Positions 1 to 9,295 are shown, counted from the first letter of the stretch. The stretch is 64,000 nt of DNA from Pollutimonas subterranea (GCF_002849655.1 NZ_PDNW01000001.1:474097-538096), one strand, 5' to 3'. Notes: a model not told the origin generated them from the sequence alone. A program made the numbers and translations.

Positions 1-1
1 A

Positions 2-154
2 GGCGCGCCCATGACATCCCAATTGGGCTTGCTCGGCCCCGTATCGGTATTGTTCCTGGCGGGATGGATATTAGGCGAGCCGATCACGACGCTGCAGCTG
101 GTTGGCACTGCCTTTGTGCTGGCTGGCGCCGTGGTGCTCGGGCGCCGGCGCTAG
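2..154 (+). CDS. EamA/DMT-family transporter, C-terminal fragment
   Basis: The frame is open from the window edge to a TAG at 152-154. The visible 50 or so residues match the last two membrane segments of a drug/metabolite (EamA) transporter: a small-residue helix with GPVSVLFLAGW, then the family-typical LGEPIT turn, then a final helix ending in basic residues (GRRR). Such proteins are inner-membrane exporters of metabolites or drugs, but the substrate cannot be told from this piece. Its stop codon overlaps the stop of the leftward patatin gene in a shared CTAG. The family call rests on a short segment. Confidence 0.6.
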   Translation, partial: GAPMTSQLGLLGPVSVLFLAGWILGEPITTLQLVGTAFVLAGAVVLGRRR

Positions 155-1470
155 CTTTTCCGGGCGTGGGCGCGCCGGGTGTTCCGGTGCATCCTGTGCT
201 CCAGCTCTTCGCGGTGCACGTCATGCGTGACAAAGCCGGATACGTCTTCGGGCATTGCCAGGCGCTCGGGCTCTTGAAGCGTCAGGCGTATATCCTTCTG
301 GCCGCATTCCCAGTGCTCGCGCATGGTGGCCAGGCCGAACTGATAATCCTTGTAGTGCTGCTCGTAAGGTCTGTTGCGGTAGATCAGGTGTATGACGTTA
401 TAGCGTTTGCTGCAGGCCAAGTCTTCGGCGAGCTGATAGTAGGCTTTCTTGTCGTTGCGGACGTCCTGCGGAATGTCCTCCAGCATACTCAGCAGCATGT
501 GGCGCAAGTATTGTGACCAGCGCAATTGCTCGGTAACCAGGCGCGTACGGCTGGAATACTGGATATCCTTGATGCGGTCGGATACTTCGCTCATATTGGT
601 GGGTACGCTGCCGCGAGCGCTCCACAGGTCCACCTGAAATGCCAATGTGTCGCGCATTGGACGGGATTCCAGCACATGTGCCAGGGGGGTGTTTGAGACC
701 AGCCCACCGTCCCAATAGTAGTCGCCGTCAATTTCAACGGGTGCGAAGGCCGGTGGCAGCGCGCCCGATGCCATGAAGTGTTCGGCACGCAGGCGAATTT
801 TGGTATTTTCGAAATAGACAAAATTACCGGTGCGCACATTGACCGCGCCTACCGATACTTCATGTTCGCCCGAGTTGATACGGTCAAAATCACAAAGCCT
901 TTCCAATGTGTCTTTCAGTGCGCTGGTGTCGTAGTAGCTGGCCGTCTCCGGTTTGCCCGGCGTAATTTGAGGAGCCGGCGGGAAGCGGGGCGTAAAGAAA
1001 CCCTTCTGGCCATTCATCATGGCGCTGCCGGCATGCCAGGCGCTCAAGGATTGCCGAACCATGTCGTTCAAATTGAAAAGCGATTGCTCAACAAAGGGAT
1101 GCAGCGCCACGCCGAAATTCGGTTGGCAGATGGTTTCCCAGAATTCGGTCAGGCGCGCGATGCGCTTCTCCGGCGGGTTGCCGGCAATAATGGCGATATT
1201 CAACGCACCTATCGATATCCCGGCCAGGCAGGTCAATTCAATGCCGGCTTCATGCAGACCCTGGTAGACGCCGGCCTGGTAAGCACCCAGCGCGCCGCCG
1301 CCTTGCAACACCAATGCCACCGTCTCGTAGGGAGGCAGTGTGGGATCGGTGTTCAGTGGCGCCTCGGCCTGATGGTTAACCGGATCGGGGGTGGCGGCCG
1401 CGTCGGGCGGCGCCGTGGAGTCGGCTTGTTGGGTGCCGCCTAGCGGTGAAGTCGGGCGTTTTTTAGTCAT
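151..1470 (-). CDS. Patatin-like phospholipase family protein
   Basis: A 439-residue protein with a patatin-type serine hydrolase fold. The oxyanion loop GGGALG lies at about 57-62, the nucleophile elbow GISIG (Ser86) at 84-88, and the DGG catalytic Asp at about 254. This Ser-Asp dyad is the known active site of bacterial patatin-like phospholipases, which release fatty acids from phospholipids. The C-terminal 130 or so residues resemble the DUF3734 extension seen in many proteobacterial members. The N-terminal 45 residues are Pro/Ala-rich and probably disordered. No signal peptide is evident, so a cytoplasmic or membrane-associated site is likely. The physiological substrate is unknown. It stands alone, converging on the upstream transporter. 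Confidence 0.85.
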   Translation of the reverse strand: MTKKRPTSPLGGTQQADSTAPPDAAATPDPVNHQAEAPLNTDPTLPPYETVALVLQGGGALGAYQAGVYQGLHEAGIELTCLAGISIGALNIAIIAGNPPEKRIARLTEFWETICQPNFGVALHPFVEQSLFNLNDMVRQSLSAWHAGSAMMNGQKGFFTPRFPPAPQITPGKPETASYYDTSALKDTLERLCDFDRINSGEHEVSVGAVNVRTGNFVYFENTKIRLRAEHFMASGALPPAFAPVEIDGDYYWDGGLVSNTPLAHVLESRPMRDTLAFQVDLWSARGSVPTNMSEVSDRIKDIQYSSRTRLVTEQLRWSQYLRHMLLSMLEDIPQDVRNDKKAYYQLAEDLACSKRYNVIHLIYRNRPYEQHYKDYQFGLATMREHWECGQKDIRLTLQEPERLAMPEDVSGFVTHDVHREELEHRMHRNTRRAHARKS

Positions 1471-1524
1471 GAGTGCCTATATGTGTCGGGGAATACCCTT
1501 GCGGTAACGATAACATTTTCGTTC

Positions 1525-2412
1525 TCACCGATCTGGAATGACGCACTCCACGAAGGCGTCGATCAGGGCGCCGCGATATCGGGACTTATGCAGAACCAGT
1601 GCAAGCCGCCGGTGCAGATTCAAAAACGGCGTATCCAGGATCTTGAGTCGTCCGACGGCTACGGCATCCACGGTCGCCGCCGACGGCAGGCAGGCGATAC
1701 CCAATCCGGCAATGACGGCTTGTTTAATGGCTTCGACCTGACCCAGCTCCAAAAGTATCCGCCCCGGCGGCAAGTGGGTCAGCGCCTGTTCGGCCAGGAC
1801 CCGCATCGCGGAACCGTGTTCGCGCAATATCCAGAGCGCATCCTTGAAATGGCGTGCTTTCAGGTCATCGCGCTGAGCCAGCGGATGAGAGGGCGCTGCG
1901 CAAACCACCAGCGCATCGTCGCGCCAGGGGATGATATCGAGCTGCGGGTGGTTGACAGGGCCTTCGACGCACGCAACGTCAATGCGGTGCTCGAGCAACG
2001 CTGCGGCAATCCGGTCGGTATTCTCGACGCTTACCTGCAAGGCAACTTGGGGATGCCGGGCGATGAAGGGGCCCAGCAGGGCGCCCACCAGGTAGTTGCC
2101 AACCGTATTGCTGGTACCCACGCGTAGCTCGCCGGTGAGCACCAGTGGATGGTCGCCGGTCTGGCGCATTATTTCGTGGATGCGCTCGATGACTTCCTGG
2201 GCCATGGGCAGGAGCTCTTTTCCACGTGGGCTCAGCCGCAGCCGCCCCCGCTCCCGGTCGAACAGCTGAGTGTTCAATTGCCGTTCGAGTTCGCCCAGGG
2301 CCATGCTTACAGCGGGCTGGGTTACAAAAAGCCGTTCGGCTGCGGCGCCGACGGTGCCGGTGGCTGCGATTGTGACGAATACCTCAAGTTGGCGTACGCT
2401 GATTCCTATCAT
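1525..2412 (-). CDS. LysR-family regulator, YeiE-like
   Basis: A 295-residue LysR-type regulator. The N-terminal winged HTH (residues 5-63) contains the family core with VTQPAVSMALGELE. The rest is a periplasmic-binding-protein-like sensor domain. The segments GTSNTVGNYL, VEGPVNHPQLD and WILREHGSAMR resemble Escherichia coli YeiE, the regulator beside the YeiH exporter. Here too the gene is divergent from a YeiH-type gene, 97 bp away, which supports control of that exporter and autoregulation from the shared intergenic DNA. YeiE has been linked to sulfite sensing in enterobacteria; assigning that ligand here is inference. Confidence 0.85.
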   Translation of the reverse strand: MIGISVRQLEVFVTIAATGTVGAAAERLFVTQPAVSMALGELERQLNTQLFDRERGRLRLSPRGKELLPMAQEVIERIHEIMRQTGDHPLVLTGELRVGTSNTVGNYLVGALLGPFIARHPQVALQVSVENTDRIAAALLEHRIDVACVEGPVNHPQLDIIPWRDDALVVCAAPSHPLAQRDDLKARHFKDALWILREHGSAMRVLAEQALTHLPPGRILLELGQVEAIKQAVIAGLGIACLPSAATVDAVAVGRLKILDTPFLNLHRRLALVLHKSRYRGALIDAFVECVIPDR

Positions 2413-2509
2413 CAGTAAATTTTATACGTTTTATAAATGTTAATGAATTTATTTATGGTGCTGGGAGATTTAACATAACTGCAAGTAATTAACATATGCG
2501 ACTTTCTCC

Positions 2510-3586
2510 ATGCGTTCCACCACTGTATCGCGCCCAATACGGCCTACCCATTCACACTCGCATGCGGCGTCTAGCCACGCATCGCTCACCGGCCGCCGGT
2601 CTCCCACCTTGCTCCTCGGGCTGGTGCTGGCCGTGGTCGTGGCGATCTTCGCGATGATGCTGGGCCGGATGTTCCCGCTTATCGGCGGACCGGTATTCGC
2701 GATTCTGCTGGGCATGGCAATCCGGAATACGGTCGGCATAGGGCCTATGTTCCGACCCGGCCTGCAGTTTGCATCTCGACAAGTGCTGCAGTGGTCGATC
2801 GTGGCGCTGGGCTTCGGCCTGAGCATTCAGCAAGTGGCCAAGACGGGGATGGAGTCGCTGTCGGTGACCCTGGTCACGATAGCGGTGGCATTTGTCTCGG
2901 CGTGGTTGCTGGGCAAGTGGCTGGACATTCCCTCGAAACTCCAGACCCTGATAGGTGTGGGCACGGCCATCTGCGGCGGATCGGCCATCGCAGCGGTTAC
3001 GCCCATCATCAAGCCGGAGGAGCATGACACGGCTTATGCGATTTCCACGATATTCATTTTCAATATTGTGGCTGTCGTTGCGTTTCCTGTTATGGGCCAT
3101 TGGCTGGGCATGTCGGACATGGGCTTCGGCATGTGGGCAGGCACGGCAATCAACGACACGTCTTCGGTGGTGGCTGCCGGCTACAGCTATAGCGAGTCGG
3201 CGGGCGATTACGCGACCATCGTCAAGCTTACCCGGGCTACGCTCATTATTCCGATTTGCCTGATCCTGGTCGCCATCCAGGCATGGCACCACAAAAAGCA
3301 GGGTGTCGGCAGCTTCAGCCTGGCGCGGATCTTTCCCTGGTTCATCTTGTGGTTCCTGCTGGCGTCGGCCATACGCTCGACAGGCTATATTCCCGAAGCG
3401 TTGCTGGCCCCCTTGCAGTTGACCGCGCAATTCCTGATCGTGGTGGCGCTCGCCGCCATCGGCCTGTCATCAGACCTTCGGCGCATGGTGACCGCCGGCC
3501 TGCGGCCGGTTTTGCTGGGGTTGGGAGTCTGGCTTGCAGTATGTACCAGCAGCTTGGCGGTACAGCACGTCATGGGAAGCTGGTAA
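2510..3586 (+). CDS. YeiH-type putative sulfate exporter (UPF0324)
   Basis: A 358-residue, strongly hydrophobic protein with about ten predicted membrane segments. It carries the family signatures GPVFAILLGMAIRN, GVGTAICGGSAIAA and NDTSSVVAAG. These define the YeiH/UPF0324 family, annotated as putative sulfate exporters, with transport not proven for most members. The first 30 residues are hydrophilic and His/Ser-rich, so a downstream start is possible. It lies divergent from the YeiE-like regulator, the same pairing as in enterobacteria, so regulation by that protein is likely. Confidence 0.85.
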   Translation: MRSTTVSRPIRPTHSHSHAASSHASLTGRRSPTLLLGLVLAVVVAIFAMMLGRMFPLIGGPVFAILLGMAIRNTVGIGPMFRPGLQFASRQVLQWSIVALGFGLSIQQVAKTGMESLSVTLVTIAVAFVSAWLLGKWLDIPSKLQTLIGVGTAICGGSAIAAVTPIIKPEEHDTAYAISTIFIFNIVAVVAFPVMGHWLGMSDMGFGMWAGTAINDTSSVVAAGYSYSESAGDYATIVKLTRATLIIPICLILVAIQAWHHKKQGVGSFSLARIFPWFILWFLLASAIRSTGYIPEALLAPLQLTAQFLIVVALAAIGLSSDLRRMVTAGLRPVLLGLGVWLAVCTSSLAVQHVMGSW

Positions 3587-3596
3587 TGAATTGCCG

Positions 3597-3626
3597 GTAG
3601 GGCGGCGCGCCATGCGCACGCCCTAC
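3597..3626. terminator. Possible terminator hairpin between convergent genes
   Basis: An 8-bp stem (GTAGGGCG at 3597-3604 pairing with CGCCCTAC at 3619-3626) lies between the ends of the YeiH-type gene and the leftward SirB2 gene. There is no clear T-run on either side, so termination is plausible but not certain. Confidence 0.4.
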
Positions 3627-3643
3627 GGTTGGGCCGCCCTAGA

Positions 3644-4024
3644 TCAGGCGAACCACGATGCGGGATTATGGTTGATGGCCACGCCGACGATATAAGCAAA
3701 AATCGCGATGGAAATCACTGCCGCAATGCCGCGGCTCTTGGCGGTCTTGCCGCGCTTGATGGCAATGGTGCCCACGCCAATATAGGCAATAAGCAGCACA
3801 ATCTTGGTCAGCACCCATGGCTGCATGCCGGCAGCACCCAGCATGACGGACAGGGTCACGGCACAGGCGAGCAGGACAGTGTCGACAATGTGGGGCACGA
3901 TCTTGACAGCGCGGCGCTGAAGCATGGCCGAACCCGTTACCGACCAATAAGCCCGAATGACGAAAAGAAGGATGCTCAGGGCAGCTGCCGTTACGTGCAG
4001 GTGTTTGATAGCTAAGTAATTCAT
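3644..4024 (-). CDS. SirB2 family membrane protein
   Basis: A 126-residue protein with four hydrophobic segments and the pattern of the SirB2 family: an N-terminal KHLHVTAAALSILLFVIR, a central PHIVDTVLLACA, then KIVLLIAYIGVG. The family is widespread in proteobacteria. It was named for an effect on Salmonella invasion-gene expression, but its biochemical role is unknown. It is an inner-membrane protein. The gene lies 113 bp downstream of the SbmA-type ABC transporter on the same strand, though co-transcription is not established. Confidence 0.8.
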   Translation of the reverse strand: MNYLAIKHLHVTAAALSILLFVIRAYWSVTGSAMLQRRAVKIVPHIVDTVLLACAVTLSVMLGAAGMQPWVLTKIVLLIAYIGVGTIAIKRGKTAKSRGIAAVISIAIFAYIVGVAINHNPASWFA

Positions 4025-4137
4025 GGTGGGAAGTCAGGTGCTCGAAGAAAGTTAGTGGATCGGCGGCGTAGCCACAGGGGAGGCGCCAAAGATGCCCGGC
4101 CCGCCGCTATCGTAGCAGGTCCGGGCACCGTGGCTGC

Positions 4138-6147
4138 TCACGATATGCCGGCGAGCACCCATGCGCCCGTGCCCTTGCCCTTCAGGATAAGTTGGCAGGC
4201 ATGGTGTTTGGCCAAGGTGCTGCGATGACCCACGCTTACCAGCCGGGTGTGTGGCAGTTGCTCCCGAACCAGGCGGTACATGGCATCTTCCAGGCCTTCG
4301 TCCATGGCTGACGTCGCTTCGTCGAGGAAGGCGGCAGCCGGTGCCGACAGCAACAGGCGCCCGAATGCCAGGCGCTGTTGTTCGCCAAGCGACAGGATGC
4401 GGCCCCAGTCGGCAACCTGATCCAGCCTGTCGACAAGATGCCCCATCTGTACCCGATGCAGAACTTCTTCGGCCCGACCGCGGCTTGCGGCACCTGTTTC
4501 CGCATCCGGCGGCGCGCTGTCACGTGGGTCTCCCGAGGCGTCCAAAGCATCGGCATGCACGGCCAGTGAGCTCGTTTCCGGTTCAGTGCCCAGTTCAACA
4601 CTGCGGCTGGTGGCCAGCGCATCGAGGTCGCTGGGTGCTCCATGCGCGCTGGCGATGGCGGCTTCTTGTTGTTGGTGTATGGCGGCCTGCGGGGCCGTAT
4701 CGAGGCTGGGTAGCTGCTGCGGATAGTACAAGGCGTCGCGCAAGGTGCCCAAGGGCAGATATGGCTTTTGCGACAGGAAGAGCACATTTTCTTCCGGACG
4801 GATGATCGTACCGTCGCAGTACGGCCACAGCCCGGCGATCGCCCGCAGCAGTGTTGTCTTGCCCGACCCCGATGGACCTTGTATCAGCAGGGGCGCGTTC
4901 GGCGACACCTCGATCGTGAGGCTGTCAATCAGCAAGGCCGCGGCCGGAGTATGAATAGTGAGCTGCTCCACGGCCAGGCGCGGACCTTGCGCGTGGATCG
5001 TCGGTTCGGGCAGTTCGCGGGATTCCGCGATGGCTTTGGTGAAGCCGCTTAAACGATCCAGCGTGGCGCGATACGTGGCGAAACTATCGTACGCGGTCCG
5101 AAAGAACGACAAGTTGTCCTGCAGCCGTCCGAAGGCTTGCGCAGTCTGCATCAGGTCGCCCAGGCTGATCTGTTTGGAAAAAAAGCGTTGTGCCTGGATG
5201 ATGAAGGGAAAAACGACGGCCGCCTGGCTGACGGACAGATTGAAGCCCTGAAACTTGATGGAGCGAAAAACAATCGCCCAGGCATTGCTGATCACGTGGG
5301 TGAAGCGGCTGCGCAACAATGCGCCTTCCACTTTCTCGCCGGCATAGAATGCAATGCTTTCGGAGTATTCGCGTAACCGCACCAATGCGTACCGGTAGTC
5401 GGCGTTGAAGCGCTCGTTCAGGAAGTTCAGCATGATCAGGGGGCGACCGATCTTGACGGCAAAAACGGTGGCGATAATCACATAGGCAAACACGAGGAAC
5501 ACCATGCCGCGGGGCAGCTCCACGCCCATCGCCGAAAGAGGTCCCGACAGGGTCCATAGAATCAAGGTAAAGGCAAAGGTGGAAACCAGGGCATTGACCA
5601 CGCCCATGGACAAGACCAGCGACATCTCCACAAAGGTGGCGACATCCTGCTGGATACGCTGGTCGGGGTTATCGATAGGCGTGTCCAGGTACTGGGTCCG
5701 ATAGTAGGTTTGCCTGTCCAGCCACCGGCTCAGCAATTCTTCGTTCAACCACACGCGCCAGCGTATGGTGAAGGCCTGCTGCACGTAGAACTCGATCAAC
5801 ACGCGCAGGACGTGTACCGTAGCCAATATGGCGAACAACACCATGGCGCGCCAGAATCCCGTTGAATCCAGGTTCTGCAGCGAGGTGTACATGGTGTTGC
5901 TCCAGTCGGACAGCAACACATCCAGGCGAACCGCGCACAGCGTCAGGAACAATATCAGCAGCAGGGTGGCAAGAGGACGCCAATCACGCCGCGGCAAGAA
6001 GTAAGCGGCGGTCAGGCTCCAGAACTGGCGGCCCCAAACGGTGAACCTTGCAAGACCCCAGACGGTGGCGGCCGACAACACCACCGTAATGAGATAGGCC
6101 TGTACCAGCCACATACCGCTATCCATTAGCGCCTTGTTCAAGTTCAA
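4138..6147 (-). CDS. SbmA/BacA-type ABC transporter, fused permease and ATPase
   Basis: A 669-residue half-transporter. Residues 1-370 form an SbmA/BacA-like membrane domain with about six helices. Residues 390-669 form the ATPase, with Walker A GPSGSGKT at 424-431, signature LSLGE at 586-590, Walker B AAFLDE at 605-610 and switch His at 641. The relatives act as homodimers, and SbmA/BacA move peptides, antibiotics or very-long-chain lipids. The substrate here is unknown. An unusual hydrophilic, acidic, Ala/Ser/Thr-rich stretch of about 80 residues (about 482-560) separates the Q-loop region from the signature and looks like an insertion. The ATPase motifs are otherwise intact. Confidence 0.85.
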   Translation of the reverse strand: MNLNKALMDSGMWLVQAYLITVVLSAATVWGLARFTVWGRQFWSLTAAYFLPRRDWRPLATLLLILFLTLCAVRLDVLLSDWSNTMYTSLQNLDSTGFWRAMVLFAILATVHVLRVLIEFYVQQAFTIRWRVWLNEELLSRWLDRQTYYRTQYLDTPIDNPDQRIQQDVATFVEMSLVLSMGVVNALVSTFAFTLILWTLSGPLSAMGVELPRGMVFLVFAYVIIATVFAVKIGRPLIMLNFLNERFNADYRYALVRLREYSESIAFYAGEKVEGALLRSRFTHVISNAWAIVFRSIKFQGFNLSVSQAAVVFPFIIQAQRFFSKQISLGDLMQTAQAFGRLQDNLSFFRTAYDSFATYRATLDRLSGFTKAIAESRELPEPTIHAQGPRLAVEQLTIHTPAAALLIDSLTIEVSPNAPLLIQGPSGSGKTTLLRAIAGLWPYCDGTIIRPEENVLFLSQKPYLPLGTLRDALYYPQQLPSLDTAPQAAIHQQQEAAIASAHGAPSDLDALATSRSVELGTEPETSSLAVHADALDASGDPRDSAPPDAETGAASRGRAEEVLHRVQMGHLVDRLDQVADWGRILSLGEQQRLAFGRLLLSAPAAAFLDEATSAMDEGLEDAMYRLVREQLPHTRLVSVGHRSTLAKHHACQLILKGKGTGAWVLAGIS

Positions 6148-6274
6148 TCAATTCTCCCGGAATACGCGACGCTGGCGCGCCGAAAAACGCATTCTGGTCG
6201 AAATATCAAGATAGCGCCAGCGCATGGACGCCGTTTGGCCGCCTTGCGGCAAGCAACGATGCCTATGCCCGGTC

Positions 6275-7141
6275 TTACAAGACGTTGAGTGGCGTCTTCA
6301 GGTAGTGCGTGCCGTTGCTGTCGGGCTCTGGATAGCGGCCCGCGCGGATATTGATCTGTATGGAGGGTATGATTAGCGCCGGCATGTCCAGCGTCTTGTC
6401 ACGCGCTGTCCGCATGGCAACGAAGTCGTCCGCACTGATTCCGTCGCGCACATGTATATTGCCGTCGCGCTGTTCCTTCACCGAGACGCAACATTGGCGG
6501 GCACGGGATTCGGGCGGGTAGTCATGGCACAGGTACAGCAGGGTGTCGTCGCCCAATGAAAGAATGCGCTGTATCGAGTCATAGAGTGCGTGCGGGTCGC
6601 CGCCCGGAAAATCGCAACGCGCGGTGCCCACATCGGGCATGAAGAGGGTATCGCCAATAAATACGCCAACCCCGTCTATGCAATAGGCCATGTCTGCCGG
6701 CGTGTGTCCCGGCACGTGCAAGGCTTTGACCGCCAGGTCGCCTATCGAGAAAGTGTGACCGTCTTCGAAGACCTGATCAAACTGCGAAGCGTCCGTCGTG
6801 AATTCGGGGCCAAGATTGAAGATATCCTTGAACACGCTTTGTACCTGCACAATCTGAGCACCGATGGCGGTGCGTCCGCCCAGCTGTGCTTTCAGGTAGG
6901 CGGCGGCGCTCAGGTGATCGGCATGCGCGTGCGTCTCGAGCACCCATTGCACGCGCAACCGATTCCGCGATATATAGGCAATGATCTGATCGGCGCAGGA
7001 GGTCGATGTGCGCCCGGACTTGGGATCGTAGTCGAGCACGGAATCGATGATGGCGCAGGAATCATTGCCTGCCTGATGCACGACATATGAGAATGTGGCG
7101 GTCTGCTTGTGGAAAAAAGTCTCCACCTGAGCGTTCAGCAT
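6275..7141 (-). CDS. MBL-fold hydrolase, persulfide dioxygenase-like (Blh/ETHE1 type)
   Basis: A 288-residue metallo-beta-lactamase-fold protein. The metal-binding motif HAHADH is at 71-76. Further ligands are seen in HVPGHTPADM and LYLCHDYPP, and GDTLFMPDVGTARCDFPGG supplies the bridging Asp. The ETHE1/Blh-type features (short lid, THAHADHLSA, DVGTARCDF) point to an iron-dependent persulfide dioxygenase, which turns glutathione persulfide into sulfite. A general glyoxalase II-like hydrolase cannot be excluded. It stands alone and is divergent from the tautomerase, with 69 bp between. A sulfite-producing enzyme would fit with the YeiE/YeiH pair nearby, but that link is inference. Confidence 0.75.
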   Translation of the reverse strand: MLNAQVETFFHKQTATFSYVVHQAGNDSCAIIDSVLDYDPKSGRTSTSCADQIIAYISRNRLRVQWVLETHAHADHLSAAAYLKAQLGGRTAIGAQIVQVQSVFKDIFNLGPEFTTDASQFDQVFEDGHTFSIGDLAVKALHVPGHTPADMAYCIDGVGVFIGDTLFMPDVGTARCDFPGGDPHALYDSIQRILSLGDDTLLYLCHDYPPESRARQCCVSVKEQRDGNIHVRDGISADDFVAMRTARDKTLDMPALIIPSIQINIRAGRYPEPDSNGTHYLKTPLNVL

Positions 7142-7210
7142 AGGGACTCCTCTTGTGAGCGGTCGGATGTTCGATTATGGTGTGCAATCATCCAACTATA
7201 CAGAGGTCTT

Positions 7211-7585
7211 ATGCCGTACGTCACGATTTCCGCCTCCAAAGGCCTGTCGGCCGAACAAACCAGGCAACTGCTGCTGGGCGCCAGCGAAGCCGTAGTGCAA
7301 AGCATAGGCGCGCCGCTGGCCAGCGTGCGGGTAATGCTGCACGAGCTGGCAGACGGGCATTATCTGAATGCCGGTCAGTTCGACACGAAGGCGCTTATGT
7401 TTGTCGTAGAACTGATAGAGGGGCGCAACGATGAATTGAAAGAAGCGCTGATTGCAGCGCTGAGCCGGACGGGCGCCGAAACCACCGGTATTCCGGAAGA
7501 CCAGGTGCGCGTGCGGCTTATTGACTTTCCGAAATCCGACATGGGAATGGCCGGGGGCGTCAGCGCTCGCGCCATGGGGCGCTAA
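7211..7585 (+). CDS. 4-oxalocrotonate tautomerase family protein
   Basis: A 124-residue protein starting Met-Pro, so Pro1 of the mature chain would be the catalytic base typical of the tautomerase superfamily. The start at 7211 is chosen because it places Pro second; a longer upstream reading has no such logic. The core SVRVMLHEL and the repeated beta-alpha-beta pattern fit the longer (fused) tautomerases, roughly twice the 62-residue 4-OT monomer. The substrate is unknown. It converges on norR with only 3 bp between the genes. Confidence 0.75.
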   Translation: MPYVTISASKGLSAEQTRQLLLGASEAVVQSIGAPLASVRVMLHELADGHYLNAGQFDTKALMFVVELIEGRNDELKEALIAALSRTGAETTGIPEDQVRVRLIDFPKSDMGMAGGVSARAMGR

Positions 7586-7588
7586 GCG

Positions 7589-9253
7589 CTATTTGAGCCC
7601 CAGTTTCCTGGCCAGTTTGTGCAGGTTGCTGGAATCCAGCTCAAGCGAGCGTGCCGCCTGCGACCAGTTATGGTTGCAGGCGCCCAGGGCCTGCTGTATG
7701 GCTTCGCGCTGGGCGTTCTCAAGCGTCTGGCGCAGTGGCACGATTTTTTGCTGGGCGCCGTAGGGGCTAGCCGGGTTGGCGGACTGTGACGATCCGGGTC
7801 CATAAAACGGCTCGTTGTCATACAGATTGTCGTCGTCCTGTGTAACAACACCGGTCATGAGGCCGGATGCGTTTTCAACCCGGGATACCCGAATATCCTG
7901 AAGGTGTCCGGCAATGGGTTGTGCAATGTCGAGATCCAGCAGCTCCGGGCCCAGCGTAAGAATTTGATCGCGCGACGCGCCCCGGCTCAGCATTTTCAAC
8001 GCCGCCCGGCTGATGACATGCTCAAGCTCGCGAACGTTGCCGGGCCAGCCATAGCTCAGCAAGGCACGCTCGGCCGCATACGACAGGCGCACGCCACGCA
8101 ATCCCAGGCGCGCGCGGTTGAACTCCAGGAAATGGCCGGCCAGTATCAGGATGTCCTGGTCGCGCTCGCGCAGGGGAGGGATGGGCACAGGATAGACCGA
8201 TAGCCGATGATAGAGGTCGGCCCGGAAGTCCCCGGCAAGCGTGCTTTCCTTCAGGTCACGATTGGTGGCGGCGATGATGCGCACGTCGGTCTTGATGGTT
8301 TCATCCGTACCCAGGCGCTGGATTTCGCCGTTCTGCAGCGTGCGCAGCAGTTTGGCTTGTATCGATAAAGAAAGTTCGCCCACCTCGTCCAGAAACAAGG
8401 TCCCGCCCTGCGCTGTTTCAAAGCGGCCGGCGCGATCGCTGGTGGCGCCGGAGAACGCGCCTTTCACGTGCCCGAAGAGCTCGCTTTCGGCCAGCGATTC
8501 GGGCAGGGCGGCGCAATTGATGTGCACCATCGGCTTGGCGCTACGCCGGGAGTGGCGGTGCACGCGCCGCGCGAACAGTTCCTTACCCACCCCAGTTTCT
8601 CCCAATAACAACACAGGCAGGTCGGAGTCGGCCACGACGTCCAATTCGTGCAGCAGGCCCGAGATGGCCTCGCTTTCGCCCAGGATTTCGTTCTCATCGA
8701 TGATTTGCATGGAGCCGCTGACCGTCGTGCCCAACTGGCGCAGGTTGCGGTTCTCTTTTTCGAGCGCGGTAATGCGTATGGCGGCGGCCAGTATCAGGCC
8801 GAAGCGTCGCAGTTCGAGTTGCGCGGCGGAATCGAAGGTGCCGGTTTTCAGGGCATCCAGCGTGACGGCTCCCCACAAGCGGCCCTCCAGGTACAAGCTC
8901 ATGCCTAGGCAATCGTGCACCGGCAACGGAGAGCCCTTGCGGTCATCCAGCAGGCCATCGTAAGGGTCGGGCAATACGCTGCCCGGTTCGAACCAGGTCG
9001 GTTCCCGGCGAGCCAGGATGGTGGCGAATCTGGGATGTTGCGCCACTGCAAAGCGGCGTCCCAGTGCTTCGTGTGCCAGGCCGGACGCGGCGACCAACCG
9101 CAGGCTGTCGGTATCCAGGCTCAATAATCCCACTGCATCGCAGCAGAACCGCTCACGCATCGTGTGAACAGCGCGCTGCAGGCGCACGGCATTGGGCAGG
9201 TCGGTAACAAGGTCGGCAAGTATGAGTTGATCCATGCGGTGAATTATACCCAT
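7589..9253 (-). CDS. norR: Nitric oxide-responsive sigma-54 activator NorR
   Basis: A 554-residue enhancer-binding protein. Residues 1-180 form a GAF domain. Its conserved PDPYDG (Asp99), nearby Arg residues (RRF) and Cys115 match the positions that ligand the NO-sensing iron in E. coli NorR. The AAA+ domain has Walker A GETGVGKE at 218-225, the sigma-54 contact loop GAFSGA at 265-270 and Walker B GTLFLDE at 284-290. A Fis-type HTH lies at the C-terminus. On NO binding it would activate the divergent ytfE-norB unit. Start codons at 9253 and at 9235 (MDQLIL) are both possible; the first lies against the operator region. Confidence 0.92.
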   Translation of the reverse strand: MGIIHRMDQLILADLVTDLPNAVRLQRAVHTMRERFCCDAVGLLSLDTDSLRLVAASGLAHEALGRRFAVAQHPRFATILARREPTWFEPGSVLPDPYDGLLDDRKGSPLPVHDCLGMSLYLEGRLWGAVTLDALKTGTFDSAAQLELRRFGLILAAAIRITALEKENRNLRQLGTTVSGSMQIIDENEILGESEAISGLLHELDVVADSDLPVLLLGETGVGKELFARRVHRHSRRSAKPMVHINCAALPESLAESELFGHVKGAFSGATSDRAGRFETAQGGTLFLDEVGELSLSIQAKLLRTLQNGEIQRLGTDETIKTDVRIIAATNRDLKESTLAGDFRADLYHRLSVYPVPIPPLRERDQDILILAGHFLEFNRARLGLRGVRLSYAAERALLSYGWPGNVRELEHVISRAALKMLSRGASRDQILTLGPELLDLDIAQPIAGHLQDIRVSRVENASGLMTGVVTQDDDNLYDNEPFYGPGSSQSANPASPYGAQQKIVPLRQTLENAQREAIQQALGACNHNWSQAARSLELDSSNLHKLARKLGLK

Positions 9254-9256
9254 GTA

Positions 9257-9271
9257 GGGTACTGTATACCC
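9257..9271. promoter_or_regulatory. norR box: NorR-type enhancer site 1
   Basis: A perfect-armed palindrome GGGT-N7-ACCC at 9257-9271 contains the GT-N7-AC core known for NorR sites. It lies about 70 bp upstream of the sigma-54 promoter and just outside the norR start, so it could serve as enhancer for ytfE-norB and affect norR itself. Confidence 0.65.
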
Positions 9272-9280
9272 TTATCGCCA

Positions 9281-9295
9281 GGGTTTGTACTACCC
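9281..9295. promoter_or_regulatory. norR box: NorR-type enhancer site 2
   Basis: A second GGGT-N7-ACCC palindrome at 9281-9295, again with the GT-N7-AC core. Its centre is 24 bp from site 1. Paired sites on a similar helical face suit an oligomeric AAA+ activator. Confidence 0.65.
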
